NCBI GenBank assembly: GCA_028281885.1
Contig: JANQJA010000007.1
Location: forward strand, 62,001 to 126,000
Length of the DNA stretch: 64,000 bases
Reading direction: 5' to 3'
From: Pseudomonadales bacterium
Lineage (GTDB): Bacteria > Pseudomonadota > Gammaproteobacteria > Pseudomonadales > Azotimanducaceae
The notes under the pieces are model-generated. The model ran no database searches, was not told where the DNA came from, and saw nothing but the letters and a program-made list of their open reading frames with translations. The position numbers and the translations under genes are program-made. Numbering within the stretch: position 1 is the stretch's first letter; each line of letters begins with the position of its first letter. Below, one piece after another: positions 42,932 through 51,213 of this stretch.

Positions 42932-45523
42932 ATGAGTCGCACGTTCGCAAACATGCTGCGTACGGCAACGTCGCGAGAAGGCGGCTTGCTAGGCCTGATG
43001 CGCAAAGCATTACTGATCCTGCGTACAGAAGGGCTGAGCGGCGTAGGCTATCGCGTCAGGTTCCTTGGTCGTAAACGCTTCACGCCGGAGCCGCCAGCAC
43101 CTTATCTGTATCGCCCCCTGACCAACCAATCGGAAGTGCTCGGATCGGCCTCGTCATCGCCGGATTCGATGATCAGCGTGTTGCTGTGTGGTGACAGTGA
43201 TCCTCACCTGATCGCACTCTCGCTCGCGTCACTTCAATCACAGTGGTATGAATCGTGGGAGCTTTGCGTAGCGGATGATTTCTTTCAGTCTGTCCCTTCG
43301 CCACTACACAGCCGTACGCAGGTACTGAACGGCAAACAGCCCGAAACTGAAGCTGATCTACTGAATTCGCTGGTGGAGGTCGCGAGGGGCGATCTGCTGA
43401 TGGTGTTGCCGGTCGGCGTCGAACTGACGGTCGATGCGCTCTACCTGTTTGCGCAGGCAGCACATGACGGGACCAATTCACTACTTTACAGCGATGACGA
43501 CCTGCAGGTGGATGGCAGGTACGAACAACCTCGATTTAAGCCCGGGTTCCTGCCGGACCTGATCTACGCGGCCGACTACACCGGGGAGGTAAAGGTCTAC
43601 AGGCGATTGCTGCTGGAGCAGCTTTCAGGCTGGCGGCGCGCGGCTGGACCAGGGCTGCACCTGGATCTGCTGCTGAGGGCCTGGGAAGCCGGCGCTGGAA
43701 TCGGTCACATTCCAATGGTTGCATGGCATCGGCCTCAGAACCTGCCCAAGGTCGCTGCTGCGGATCTGGCGCCTGTGTTGCGGGCACATCTGGACAGGAT
43801 CGAGCCCGGTAGCCGCGTCAGTCTGTCAGGGTCTCACCATCTGACGGTTGCGAATATGCCGGTCTCGCCCGAGATAGCAGTGATCATTCCCGGTATCCGG
43901 GACGCCGCGACAGTGCGTCGATGCCTGTCTGCAGCGCAACGTCACACCCGGCTTAAGGCACGTTGGTACCTGATTTGCGAGGCTGAAGATGTCGCCAGCT
44001 ACCAGGACATCAGCGCTGGGTTTGCCGGCGTTGAACTGGTTGCCATCGAACGGCTCGCGACCGGCGGTGATGTCAATCACGTGATTGGACATTGCACAGG
44101 CGATTACCTTGCCTACCTTGATCCAGCCGTTGAGATCTGCAGTGATGCCTGGCTTGAGAGACTGGTTGCACACGCCGCCCGGAAATCCAGGGGTGTGATC
44201 GGCGGAAAGCTGCTGGATCGACAGGACCGTGTCTGTGATCTTGGCGCGATTGTCAGCGGGCAGGAGGCGGTCAGGATCCAGCACATTCACCAGGGTCTAT
44301 GGGCTGATGCATCGGGTGACCTGAATCGGGCCACCGTTACGGCGAACCTGGCCCTCGTGTCCGCCCGGCTGTTCATGGTTCGGCGTGACCTGTGGCTGGC
44401 AAGTGGCGGCCTCGGTAATGGCTTGCTGGAAAATCCGATGTTTTCTCATCGCCTGGCTCTGCAAGCGAGGGCGCAGGGCTACTGGAACACCTGTGAGCCT
44501 GAAGTGATGGGCAGGGACCATGCATTCCGGTACCAGAACTCGCTGGAGCAAACGAACACGCAACGGGGCGAGTGGTACGAGCTTTCGCTGGCGTTGCCCC
44601 GGTTCTTCATTGAACAGGACAATCATTTCAGCAGCAATCAGCTGTTCTTTGACGGCAGATGTCATCCCGTACCCAAATACACCACCAGGTACCTGGATCA
44701 TGAAGTCGGTGATTTCGATGCCGGGATCGTCAGCGTGAAACAATGCCGCAATATGGTTCGACGTGAGGTCTGCCTTTTCGCGCACTACGCGAGAGACGGG
44801 CGTATCGCTGCACATGTATGTCATCTGGTCGCGGCGCTATCCGAACATGTCGATATCGTATTTATATCGGCTACGGAAGATCTCGCTGAGAGTGACATTG
44901 CCAGAATTCAGGAGCATGTGGCGTATGTCATCGTCAGAAAGAACCTTGGCTACGATTTTGGCAGCTGGAAGGCAGGGATGCAGTTTCTGAAGGAGCAGAA
45001 TGCTGACTTCGACCATCTGCTGCTTTGCAATGATAGTGTGTTCGGTCCGCTTTACCCACTGAGTCACCTCGTGAAGTTCTGCCGTGAGAATGACGCGGAT
45101 GTGATTGGTGTAACCGAGAGTTTCGAGGGGCCGCGGCACCTGCAGAGTTATTTTCTCTGGATGAAGTCGTCTGTTGTGACAAGCGAGGCTTTCGGGCGCT
45201 TCTGGCAGGGAGTCGGCATCATTGCCAACAAGCAGACACTGGTGCGTGAGTACGAGGTGGGTTTGTCACAGGTGCTCATCGAAGCGGGATTCTCGCTGGA
45301 CTGCTACGCAAGCGCCGACAGGATGCGGTACCTGAATCCCGCTCATGCGGCGTGGCGGCATTTGCTGGAGGACCTGCGATGTCCGTTTATCAAGGTGGAA
45401 CTGCTCCGTGACAACCCAATGGGCGTGGACATCAGCGGCGTTCGCAGGGCCATTACGGAACTAACCGATTACCCCTATCCCCTGATTGCAGAGAGCCTTC
45501 GCGAAGGAGGTCAGCGGAAGTGA
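42932..45523 (+). CDS. Multidomain glycosyltransferase with C-terminal RgpF (rhamnan synthesis F) domain
   Basis: An 863-residue protein with three parts. The first (about residues 75-290) is a GT-A-like fold with 'ISVLLCGDSDPHLIALSLASL' and the metal-binding 'LLYSDDDLQ'. The second (about 312-540) is another GT2-like unit: 'IAVIIPGIRDAATVRRCLSAA' and 'GDYLAYLDPAVEI', with the aspartate cluster altered to 'LDPAVE', so it may be inactive. The third (about 610-845) is an RgpF domain: 'EVCLFAHYARDGRIAAHVCHLVAAL', 'VRKNLGYDFGSWKAGMQFL', 'LLLCNDSVFGPLYPL'. Such proteins build rhamnose-containing polysaccharide or O-antigen. No membrane helix is present. No other polysaccharide gene lies nearby, so this is an isolated glycan enzyme. 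Confidence 0.85.
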   Translation: MSRTFANMLRTATSREGGLLGLMRKALLILRTEGLSGVGYRVRFLGRKRFTPEPPAPYLYRPLTNQSEVLGSASSSPDSMISVLLCGDSDPHLIALSLASLQSQWYESWELCVADDFFQSVPSPLHSRTQVLNGKQPETEADLLNSLVEVARGDLLMVLPVGVELTVDALYLFAQAAHDGTNSLLYSDDDLQVDGRYEQPRFKPGFLPDLIYAADYTGEVKVYRRLLLEQLSGWRRAAGPGLHLDLLLRAWEAGAGIGHIPMVAWHRPQNLPKVAAADLAPVLRAHLDRIEPGSRVSLSGSHHLTVANMPVSPEIAVIIPGIRDAATVRRCLSAAQRHTRLKARWYLICEAEDVASYQDISAGFAGVELVAIERLATGGDVNHVIGHCTGDYLAYLDPAVEICSDAWLERLVAHAARKSRGVIGGKLLDRQDRVCDLGAIVSGQEAVRIQHIHQGLWADASGDLNRATVTANLALVSARLFMVRRDLWLASGGLGNGLLENPMFSHRLALQARAQGYWNTCEPEVMGRDHAFRYQNSLEQTNTQRGEWYELSLALPRFFIEQDNHFSSNQLFFDGRCHPVPKYTTRYLDHEVGDFDAGIVSVKQCRNMVRREVCLFAHYARDGRIAAHVCHLVAALSEHVDIVFISATEDLAESDIARIQEHVAYVIVRKNLGYDFGSWKAGMQFLKEQNADFDHLLLCNDSVFGPLYPLSHLVKFCRENDADVIGVTESFEGPRHLQSYFLWMKSSVVTSEAFGRFWQGVGIIANKQTLVREYEVGLSQVLIEAGFSLDCYASADRMRYLNPAHAAWRHLLEDLRCPFIKVELLRDNPMGVDISGVRRAITELTDYPYPLIAESLREGGQRK

Positions 45524-45590
45524 GTGCCTGAATTGGTTTGTGATGGGGAAGTTGAGCCCGTCGAGTATCGATGGATATGATGACTTCGCC

Positions 45591-46310
45591 ATGTCAGTTG
45601 CCACACTACATCGACGGATTCAGTCTCGATTGGAAGAGGAAGGCAGAGACACGCCCTATGCGGCCGATGCGAATGAGCCAGACCCGCGCTACAAGGGCTA
45701 CGGCGTACGTGCGCCCGCCCTGCGCCAGCTCATAAAAGACCACCAGCAGGACTTCGTCGGTCTGCCTACCAGCGACAAGCTCGACCTCGCGACACGGCTC
45801 ATCGACTCGGGCTACGGCGAACAGAAGTCAGTTGCATTGCACATCCTGGGACTCCTTCACGACCACTTCACACCAGACCGGTTCGATGAACTGGAACGGT
45901 TTACCCGAGGTCTCCATGGCTGGAGCAAGATCGACGAAATCAGCGGTACGCTATTGAAGCAACTGCTGGAACGTCATCAAACTGAAGTTCTGGAAATGTT
46001 GTCTCGTTGGAACAAGGATGACGACATGTGGCTGAGGAGAGCAAGTGTCGTCGTCTTCACGCGCAAGGTCGCAGCAAGTGGGGACTACAATGATATTGCC
46101 CTGAATCACTGTGAAAATCTCGTGCACGATCCGAACGATATGGTCAGAAAAGGTGTCGGGTGGTGCCTCAAGGATCTGATGAGGAACGACAAGAAACGCG
46201 TGCTCGACTATGTGGTTCAACTCAGGAAGCGGGGCGTCTCCTCCGTGATCACGCTGTACGCACTGAAGGATATCAAGGGAGCCGAACGAAAGCGGGTACT
46301 TGCACTATGA
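45591..46310 (+). CDS. DNA alkylation repair enzyme-like protein (AlkD family, HEAT-like)
   Basis: A 239-residue all-helical protein. Family blocks include 'YKGYGVRAPALRQLIKDHQ', 'SGYGEQKSVALHILGLL', 'LHGWSKIDEISGTLLKQLL' and 'DMWLRRASVVVFTRKVA', with the C-terminal 'VRKGVGWCLKDLMR'. This is the AlkD/AlkC-like helical-repeat fold that excises 3-methyladenine and 7-methylguanine. Catalytic residues of AlkD (an aromatic pair and an Asp) cannot be assigned with certainty by eye. The frame extends back to 45486 within the glycosyltransferase gene; ATG 45591 gives the family start, with weak ribosome-site support; ATG 45543 is an alternative. The stop overlaps a short downstream frame by four bases. 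Confidence 0.82.
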   Translation: MSVATLHRRIQSRLEEEGRDTPYAADANEPDPRYKGYGVRAPALRQLIKDHQQDFVGLPTSDKLDLATRLIDSGYGEQKSVALHILGLLHDHFTPDRFDELERFTRGLHGWSKIDEISGTLLKQLLERHQTEVLEMLSRWNKDDDMWLRRASVVVFTRKVAASGDYNDIALNHCENLVHDPNDMVRKGVGWCLKDLMRNDKKRVLDYVVQLRKRGVSSVITLYALKDIKGAERKRVLAL

Positions 46311-46432
46311 ATCGTTACAAACTTGCTGTGGTGACAGTCACCTTTCTCTGTATCTGGAGCAATGCCGATGCGCAAGTTGCGCTGTTCATGCGGCTTACCT
46401 ACACGCATTCAAACGGCAATCGTCGCCATTGA
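46307..46432 (+). CDS. Short exported-protein-like ORF, possibly a truncated gene
   Basis: A 41-codon frame whose ATG overlaps the AlkD-like stop (ATGA). Residues 1-23 look like a signal peptide ('LAVVTVTFLCIWSNADAQ'), but what follows is only 18 residues. A neighbouring frame continues with protein-like sequence ('IVAIDVSREDINVPGAFNTR') up to a TAG near 46520, so a frameshift may have broken a small exported protein. It is equally possible that this is noncoding. The NfeD gene starts about 190 bases later, and nothing else was recognised in between. Confidence 0.35.
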   Translation: MNRYKLAVVTVTFLCIWSNADAQVALFMRLTYTHSNGNRRH

Positions 46433-46624
46433 TGTAAGCCGCGAAGATATCAATGTCCCCGGGGCTTTCAATACCAGGAAGCCTGTTTGCCGGCCGAGTT
46501 CCCCGGTGTTCATTTTATAGCCCATTGTACCGGTGGCGGATTTCAGCAGGCGGACCTACCTGGCCGCTGACATGAAAATGTGTTTAATTCTTCTTGTTCT
46601 CCAACTTACCTTGGATTGGTGTCT

Positions 46625-47989
46625 ATGCCCACACCGTTCCGAATTGCCTGGATGCCGCTCATTGTCGGCCTGATCGTGGTGGTGCTGGCCTACGTCGCCC
46701 AGGCGCAGTCACAGGCCATTCCCGCGGGATCGATCTGGGTACTCGAGATCGAAGATGCGATAGGGCCCGCCACCAGCGACTACATCGTTCGCGGGATCGC
46801 GCGTGCGAACGAGGAGCAGGCAGGTCTCATTGTGATCGAGATGGATACGCCGGGCGGGCTCGATGGCGCGATGCGTGAGATCATCGGTGCCATCCTGTCG
46901 TCAGGCGTACCCGTCGCCACGTTCGTCACCCCCCAGGGGGCCCGCGCTGCCAGCGCCGGTACCTACATTCTTTATGCGAGTCATTTTGCGGTCATGAATG
47001 AGGCAACGAACCTCGGTGCGGCCACACCGGTACAGATCGGCGTGCCATCTGCCCCTACGGCGCCTCAGCAACCGAGCGAAGGGGAAGATAAGGTGGAACC
47101 CGCGGCGACCGCCATGAACAAGAAGATGGTCAATGACGCCTCGGCCTATATTCGCGGTCTCGCGGAGCTGCGCGGCCGCAATGTCGAATGGGCCGAGCAG
47201 GCCGTCAGGGAAGGGGCGAGCCTGTCCGCGGTGGAAGCACTTGAACAGAATGTCATCGACATGATCGCTTCGGATATCGAAGACCTGGTTTCCCAGATCG
47301 ATGGCAGGATGGTTTCTATCGACGACGAGGCAGTGACGCTTGATCTCGCCGATCGCACGATCCACTATCATTCGCCCGACTGGAGAACCGAACTCCTGGC
47401 CACGCTGACCAACCCGAACATGATTCTGGTGCTGGGCATGTTCGGCGTTTATGGCATCCTGCTGGAATTCTACAACCCCGGTTCGCTGGTCCCCGGGGTT
47501 GTCGGCGTTATCTGCCTGATTCTCGCCGGCTACGCGCTACAGATGTTGCCGGTCAATCTGGCGGGTCTCGGTCTGATCGTGGTCGGTCTCGGTCTGATGG
47601 TCGCGGAAGCGATGGCGCCGAGTTTCGGTGTCCTGGGAGTAGGTGGGATCATTGCATTTACAATAGGGGGCATCATGCTCTTTGACACTGAAGTGGAAGC
47701 GTTCCAGGTCAGCCTGCCGGCGATAGGCGCAACGGCCGTCGTGACCGCGCTGATCGTTGTTGCAACGATTCAGATCGCGCTGAAAATGCGCCGAAAGGAG
47801 GTCACCACGGGGGTCGAACGCATGATCGGCAAGGCCGGCGAAGCGGTGACCGAGGTGGGCAGTCGCGGACAGGTTAGAATCGAGGGCGAGATCTGGAAGG
47901 CCAAAGCGCCGAACCCGGTCGCGCAGGGGCAATCAATCAAGGTCACCGCCGTGAATGGCATGGTGCTGACCGTCGAGGCTGATACCTAG
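46625..47989 (+). CDS. NfeD family membrane protease (ClpP-class serine protease, NfeD1b type)
   Basis: A 454-residue protein with a signal sequence (about 1-28), a ClpP/SppA-like serine protease domain (about 30-250), four membrane helices (about 260-385) and a C-terminal OB-fold NfeD domain ('[30 protein letters not shown]'). The catalytic serine should be Ser110 in '[10 protein letters not shown]' and the general-base lysine lies near residue 165 ('[13 protein letters not shown]'). The archaeal homologue cleaves stomatin. The next gene, 13 bases away, encodes a slipin, the normal partner. ATG 46625 is used; the frame extends upstream to 46580 without adding family sequence. It probably handles membrane protein quality control. 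Confidence 0.94.
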   Translation: MPTPFRIAWMPLIVGLIVVVLAYVAQAQSQAIPAGSIWVLEIEDAIGPATSDYIVRGIARANEEQAGLIVIEMDTPGGLDGAMREIIGAILSSGVPVATFVTPQGARAASAGTYILYASHFAVMNEATNLGAATPVQIGVPSAPTAPQQPSEGEDKVEPAATAMNKKMVNDASAYIRGLAELRGRNVEWAEQAVREGASLSAVEALEQNVIDMIASDIEDLVSQIDGRMVSIDDEAVTLDLADRTIHYHSPDWRTELLATLTNPNMILVLGMFGVYGILLEFYNPGSLVPGVVGVICLILAGYALQMLPVNLAGLGLIVVGLGLMVAEAMAPSFGVLGVGGIIAFTIGGIMLFDTEVEAFQVSLPAIGATAVVTALIVVATIQIALKMRRKEVTTGVERMIGKAGEAVTEVGSRGQVRIEGEIWKAKAPNPVAQGQSIKVTAVNGMVLTVEADT

Positions 47990-48002
47990 CCGGGAGGCAT
48001 CT

Positions 48003-48767
48003 ATGGATATGTTTTGGGTAATTTTGGCGGCCCTGCTTGCTGGGCTCGCCTTCTATACGTTTCGGATTCTCAGGGAATACGAACGTGGCGTCATCTTCTT
48101 CCTGGGACGGTTCCAGGTCGTCAAGGGTCCCGGCCTTATCATTGTGATTCCTGGCATCCAGCAAATGGTCAAGGTCGATCTCCGAACGATCGTGTTCGAC
48201 GTGCCAACTCAGGACGTGATTTCGAGAGACAATGTCTCCGTCAAGGTGAGCGCTGTGCTCTATTTCCGCGTCATCGATCCCCAGAAGGCGACGATCAACG
48301 TGGAGGACTATTTCGAGGCGACCAGCCAGTTGGCCCAGACGACGCTCCGATCAATACTCGGTCAGCATGAACTCGACGAGATGCTGGCCGAACGGGACAA
48401 GCTCAACGTCGGTATCCAGCAGTTGCTTGATGAACAAACCGACGCATGGGGCATCAAGGTCCAGAACGTCGAAATCAAGCATGTGGATATCGATGAGAGC
48501 ATGATTCGGGCAATTGCCAGACAGGCGGAAGCGGAGCGCGTCCGGCGTGCCAAGGTCATTCACGCGGAAGGCGAGGTGGAGGCTTCGGAGAGGCTGACTG
48601 AAGCGGCTGCGAAGCTGGCTGAGCAACCCCAGTCGCTGCAGCTTCGATACCTCCAGACACTAGCGGATCTATCGACGGACCGGAGTCAGGTCATCGTGTT
48701 TCCGTTGCCGGTCGACTTGCTATCGACCCTTCAGGGCGTCGCTGGCAACAATGACGACACTGACTAA
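48003..48767 (+). CDS. Slipin / stomatin-like SPFH domain protein
   Basis: A 254-residue membrane-anchored protein: one N-terminal hydrophobic segment ('[14 protein letters not shown]', about residues 6-22) followed by an SPFH domain ('[40 protein letters not shown]') and a helical C-terminal region ('[19 protein letters not shown]') that drives oligomer formation. GGGAGG lies six bases before the ATG. It is co-transcribed with the NfeD protease 13 bases upstream; this pair is a conserved bacterial and archaeal module in which the protease cleaves the C-terminal tail of the slipin. Expected at the inner membrane in lipid microdomains. Confidence 0.95.
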   Translation: MDMFWVILAALLAGLAFYTFRILREYERGVIFFLGRFQVVKGPGLIIVIPGIQQMVKVDLRTIVFDVPTQDVISRDNVSVKVSAVLYFRVIDPQKATINVEDYFEATSQLAQTTLRSILGQHELDEMLAERDKLNVGIQQLLDEQTDAWGIKVQNVEIKHVDIDESMIRAIARQAEAERVRRAKVIHAEGEVEASERLTEAAAKLAEQPQSLQLRYLQTLADLSTDRSQVIVFPLPVDLLSTLQGVAGNNDDTD

Positions 48768-48833
48768 TCGCCCGGCCGGGGATTCGACCAGACATCTGCA
48801 TTAGTCTTTTTGTAACCCTGTTCTCATCCCCTT

Positions 48834-48853
48834 TATTGACACAAGTGTCAATA
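48834..48853. promoter_or_regulatory. Perfect 20-bp palindromic operator upstream of the alcohol dehydrogenase
   Basis: TATTGACAC and GTGTCAATA are exact reverse complements flanking AA, giving a 9-2-9 palindrome. It lies 107 bases before the chosen start of the alcohol dehydrogenase gene and contains a TTGACA that could be a -35 element, though no -10 at 17 bases is convincing. A palindrome of this length and symmetry is typical of TetR-type or related dimeric repressors. No regulator gene adjoins it; the TetR gene at 63 has a different operator sequence. Confidence 0.65.
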
Positions 48854-48960
48854 TTTTGATGTGCTGATGGGACGCCCTTTGATAGCATCAGTCCAAAATA
48901 TTCCAATCATCAACAGGTTGTGCGAGTAAGGATACGAACCTGTCCTGAATGCGAAATCAC

Positions 48961-50058
48961 ATGACGTTATCTACCAACATTGTTGTCCTGCCCATCACAT
49001 CCAACACGCTCGAAATCAGGGAAGTAGAAATACCAGACCCGGGGCCACACCAGGTTGTTGTGGAGCTTTACGCGAGCGGTGTTTGCCATACACAACTGCA
49101 CACCATCCATCGCCCTCGCTCGCAACCAATGCTGCTGGGCCACGAGGCCACAGGCGTCGTTGTCGGCACCGGCGGCGAGGTCGATCACGTTGCACCCGGC
49201 GACATGGTTCTTCTGACCTGGATGCGTCGTCAAGGGACGCCAACAACGCGGCACCCGCAGTTTGCCAGTGTCGCTCTTGAAGATGGAACCGTTGCGCGTG
49301 GCACCAGTATTTTCACCTGGGCTGAACATACGATTGTCGATGAGCAATACGTCGTGAAAGTCGATGAGAATACGGACAAACACCTAAGCTCCATTATTGG
49401 CTGCGCCGTCATGACCGGTGCAGGGGCGGTAGAAAACACCGCGGCCCTGACCAACAAGCAGAGCGTGGCCATATTTGGCGCCGGCGGGGTCGGTGTGCCG
49501 GCAATCGTCGCTGCTGCCAACATCGGTGCCTACCCTATCATCGCCGTCGATGTTGACAACACAAAGCTCGAATTTGCGAAACAGTTTGGTGCGACTCACG
49601 GTGTCAACGCTCTGGAAGGCGATCCTGTGGAAGCGATACGCAAGATCACTCAGTCAGAGGTCGGTCTCGACCCCGTCGGCCAACCGGTTTGCGGTGCCGA
49701 CGTTGTTGTTGACTGCGTCGCAACGCCAAGAACACTTGAACAGGCGGTCGCGGCCTCAAAGACGGGTCAGTTCGGCGTCGAGAAGGGCGGCACAACTGTT
49801 ATTGTTGGTGCGGCCAACGAAGGCGCCAATTGGGTGATGAATGAAATCATGAAGCACGAACGCATGATCATCGGCAGTCACGGCGGAAGCTGTGTCCCGG
49901 ATCGCGATTTCGGTCGCTATGTTGAATGGCATCAGGAAGGACGCCTGGATCTCAACCACATGGTGACTCGCCAGTACAAGCTCGCTGAAGTGAATGAGGC
50001 AGTCGCCGCGCTCGAAGCAGGCGAAATCTCTGGTCGCGCGATTATCGTCTTCGACTAA
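48961..50058 (+). CDS. Zinc-dependent alcohol dehydrogenase (class III-like), lacking structural-zinc cysteines
   Basis: A 365-residue medium-chain dehydrogenase. The catalytic-zinc ligands are present ('GVCHTQLH', 'LLGHEATGVV' and 'IGCAVMTGAGAV'), and the cofactor motif is 'IFGAGGVGVPAIVAA' with 'AVDVDNTKLEFAKQFGATHGVNA', favouring NAD(H). The lobe that normally holds four cysteines for the structural zinc is replaced by 'WMRRQGTPTTRHPQFA' with no cysteine, so only the catalytic site should be metallated. Overall it resembles NDMA- or glutathione-dependent class III enzymes, 'GSCVPDRDFGRYVEWHQEGRLDLNHMVTR'. ATG 48961 gives the family start; ATG 48949 is an alternative. It is a single gene behind the 20-bp palindrome. 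Confidence 0.88.
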   Translation: MTLSTNIVVLPITSNTLEIREVEIPDPGPHQVVVELYASGVCHTQLHTIHRPRSQPMLLGHEATGVVVGTGGEVDHVAPGDMVLLTWMRRQGTPTTRHPQFASVALEDGTVARGTSIFTWAEHTIVDEQYVVKVDENTDKHLSSIIGCAVMTGAGAVENTAALTNKQSVAIFGAGGVGVPAIVAAANIGAYPIIAVDVDNTKLEFAKQFGATHGVNALEGDPVEAIRKITQSEVGLDPVGQPVCGADVVVDCVATPRTLEQAVAASKTGQFGVEKGGTTVIVGAANEGANWVMNEIMKHERMIIGSHGGSCVPDRDFGRYVEWHQEGRLDLNHMVTRQYKLAEVNEAVAALEAGEISGRAIIVFD

Positions 50059-50098
50059 ACATCCTTCACGAATCACAGGGCGCGTTCACCAGGTCCAG

Positions 50099-50123
50099 GG
50101 GGTCGGAGTAAGAGCGCCAGTGT
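50099..50123 (+). repeat. Half copy of the GGGGTCAGAGTA repeat
   Basis: GGGGTCGGAGTAAGAGCGCC matches the ends of the palindromic repeats at 20733 and 33898, with a few differences. No matching inverted end was found within the next 150 bases, so this looks like a solitary or truncated copy. It lies between the alcohol dehydrogenase and SirB2 genes. Confidence 0.45.
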
Positions 50124-50155
50124 CGTCGTTCTGATTTCGCTGCCGGGAGGGGCCC

Positions 50156-50533
50156 ATGCATACCTATCTGCTGATTAAATATTGCCACATAGGCTTTGCG
50201 GTGATTTCTCTGCTGGGGTTTTTGCTGCGGGGTTACTGGATGCTGACGGATTCCGCCTGGCTACATAAGAAACCGACCAAAGTACTGCCTCACATCAATG
50301 ACACGCTATTGTTGCTGACGGCTGTCGTGCTGGTGGTCATGAGCCACCAGTACCCCTTCGTCTTCGGTTGGGTCACGTTGAAGATCGGCCTGCTGCTGGT
50401 TTATATCGTGTTAGGAACCTTTGCCTTGAAGCGGGGGAAAACGAGGCAGATCCGTGCTGGTTGCTTCGGCCTGGCGCTGCTAACCATTGCGAGCATTTTC
50501 ATCGTGGCCCTGACCAAGCCGGTTTTCATTTGA
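50156..50533 (+). CDS. SirB2 family membrane protein
   Basis: A 125-residue protein with four hydrophobic helices: 'IGFAVISLLGFLLRGYWML', 'INDTLLLLTAVVLVVMS', 'VTLKIGLLLVYIVLGTFAL' and 'GLALLTIASIFIVALT'. The opening 'YLLIKYCHIGFAVIS' and 'RKTKVLPHINDTLL' pattern (here 'KKPTKVLPHINDTLL') is the SirB2 signature. SirB2 proteins are of unknown biochemical function; the Salmonella name derives from a regulatory locus. A GGGAGGGG ribosome site precedes the ATG by six bases. It is a single gene, convergent with the thioredoxin-like gene. Confidence 0.92.
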   Translation: MHTYLLIKYCHIGFAVISLLGFLLRGYWMLTDSAWLHKKPTKVLPHINDTLLLLTAVVLVVMSHQYPFVFGWVTLKIGLLLVYIVLGTFALKRGKTRQIRAGCFGLALLTIASIFIVALTKPVFI

Positions 50534-50663
50534 TGTGGCCATCAATCATTCAGGTTTAAGTATCGGCTGCGTCCAGGAAGGAGCCGTCAACGCATAAGCG
50601 TCAGCCAAGTGCATCACGGGTTCCGCAGATGCTGACATCACATTTGGCGGGATAGTAGGTCGC

Positions 50664-50702
50664 GTTGCCGCATACCTATGCGTGAGCAACCTGTCAATTT
50701 TT
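50664..50702. terminator. Candidate intrinsic terminator after SirB2
   Basis: A hairpin of GTTGC-CGCATA paired with TATGCG and GCAAC (50664-50690), with CC as loop and a TGA bulge, is followed seven bases later by five T residues (50698-50702). It lies between the convergent SirB2 and thioredoxin-like genes. The T-run is somewhat distant from the stem, so efficiency is uncertain. Confidence 0.45.
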
Positions 50703-51213
50703 AAAGTGAATGCTTCTCCTTATCGCAGGCAGATGGCTCCAATGGGAGATGTACTATCAGTTCCTCGCCAGACATGAGCCCTACCAGCCAGTTTTTGAAC
50801 CTTCCCTCGCGATCCCCAACGAGCGTGAAGGGGGTTACAATTTCATCGCCAATATCGGCCAGCAATTTCGGTGAAGCCTCGTAGGCGGGGAAATCGGGTC
50901 TCAGGTGCCGAAGTTCACGTCGCAGGCGCTGTCTGTCGCCATGGACACCAATGGCAAGTGCCCGGAATCCACCCGGGCAATGATCAAGCAGTTGGTTAAC
51001 GCGTTTGATCTGTTGCTCGCACCATCTGCACTCGGGCTGAAAAAAGGTCATCAGGACCGGGCTACCTTTATACCTGTCTAGCCGATGTCTCTCGGGACTA
51101 TCCAGGCTCCGTAATTCGTAGGTCAGTATCGATGGTTGAACCTCAGAAGCGCAGGCAAAGCCCGAAAACAGAGTTACCGGCAACACGAACAGTAGCCAGA
51201 AGTCAGCTCGCAT
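50701..51213 (-). CDS. Exported thioredoxin-like protein (TlpA/redoxin type)
   Basis: A 170-residue protein with a signal peptide (about residues 1-22, 'LLFVLPVTLFSGFACASE') and a thioredoxin fold: 'GSPVLMTFFQPECRWC' with the CxxC pair Cys62-Cys65, and 'TPFTLVGDREGRFKNWLVG', which includes the cis-proline region. Probably a periplasmic thiol-disulfide oxidoreductase or redox chaperone. The ATG overlaps the stop of the TonB receptor gene (TAATG), so translation is coupled and the Fur box at 53365 should control both. The receptor carries its own CxxC in the plug, which is a plausible substrate. No membrane DsbD-like partner is seen. Confidence 0.82.
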   Translation of the reverse strand: MRADFWLLFVLPVTLFSGFACASEVQPSILTYELRSLDSPERHRLDRYKGSPVLMTFFQPECRWCEQQIKRVNQLLDHCPGGFRALAIGVHGDRQRLRRELRHLRPDFPAYEASPKLLADIGDEIVTPFTLVGDREGRFKNWLVGLMSGEELIVHLPLEPSACDKEKHSL

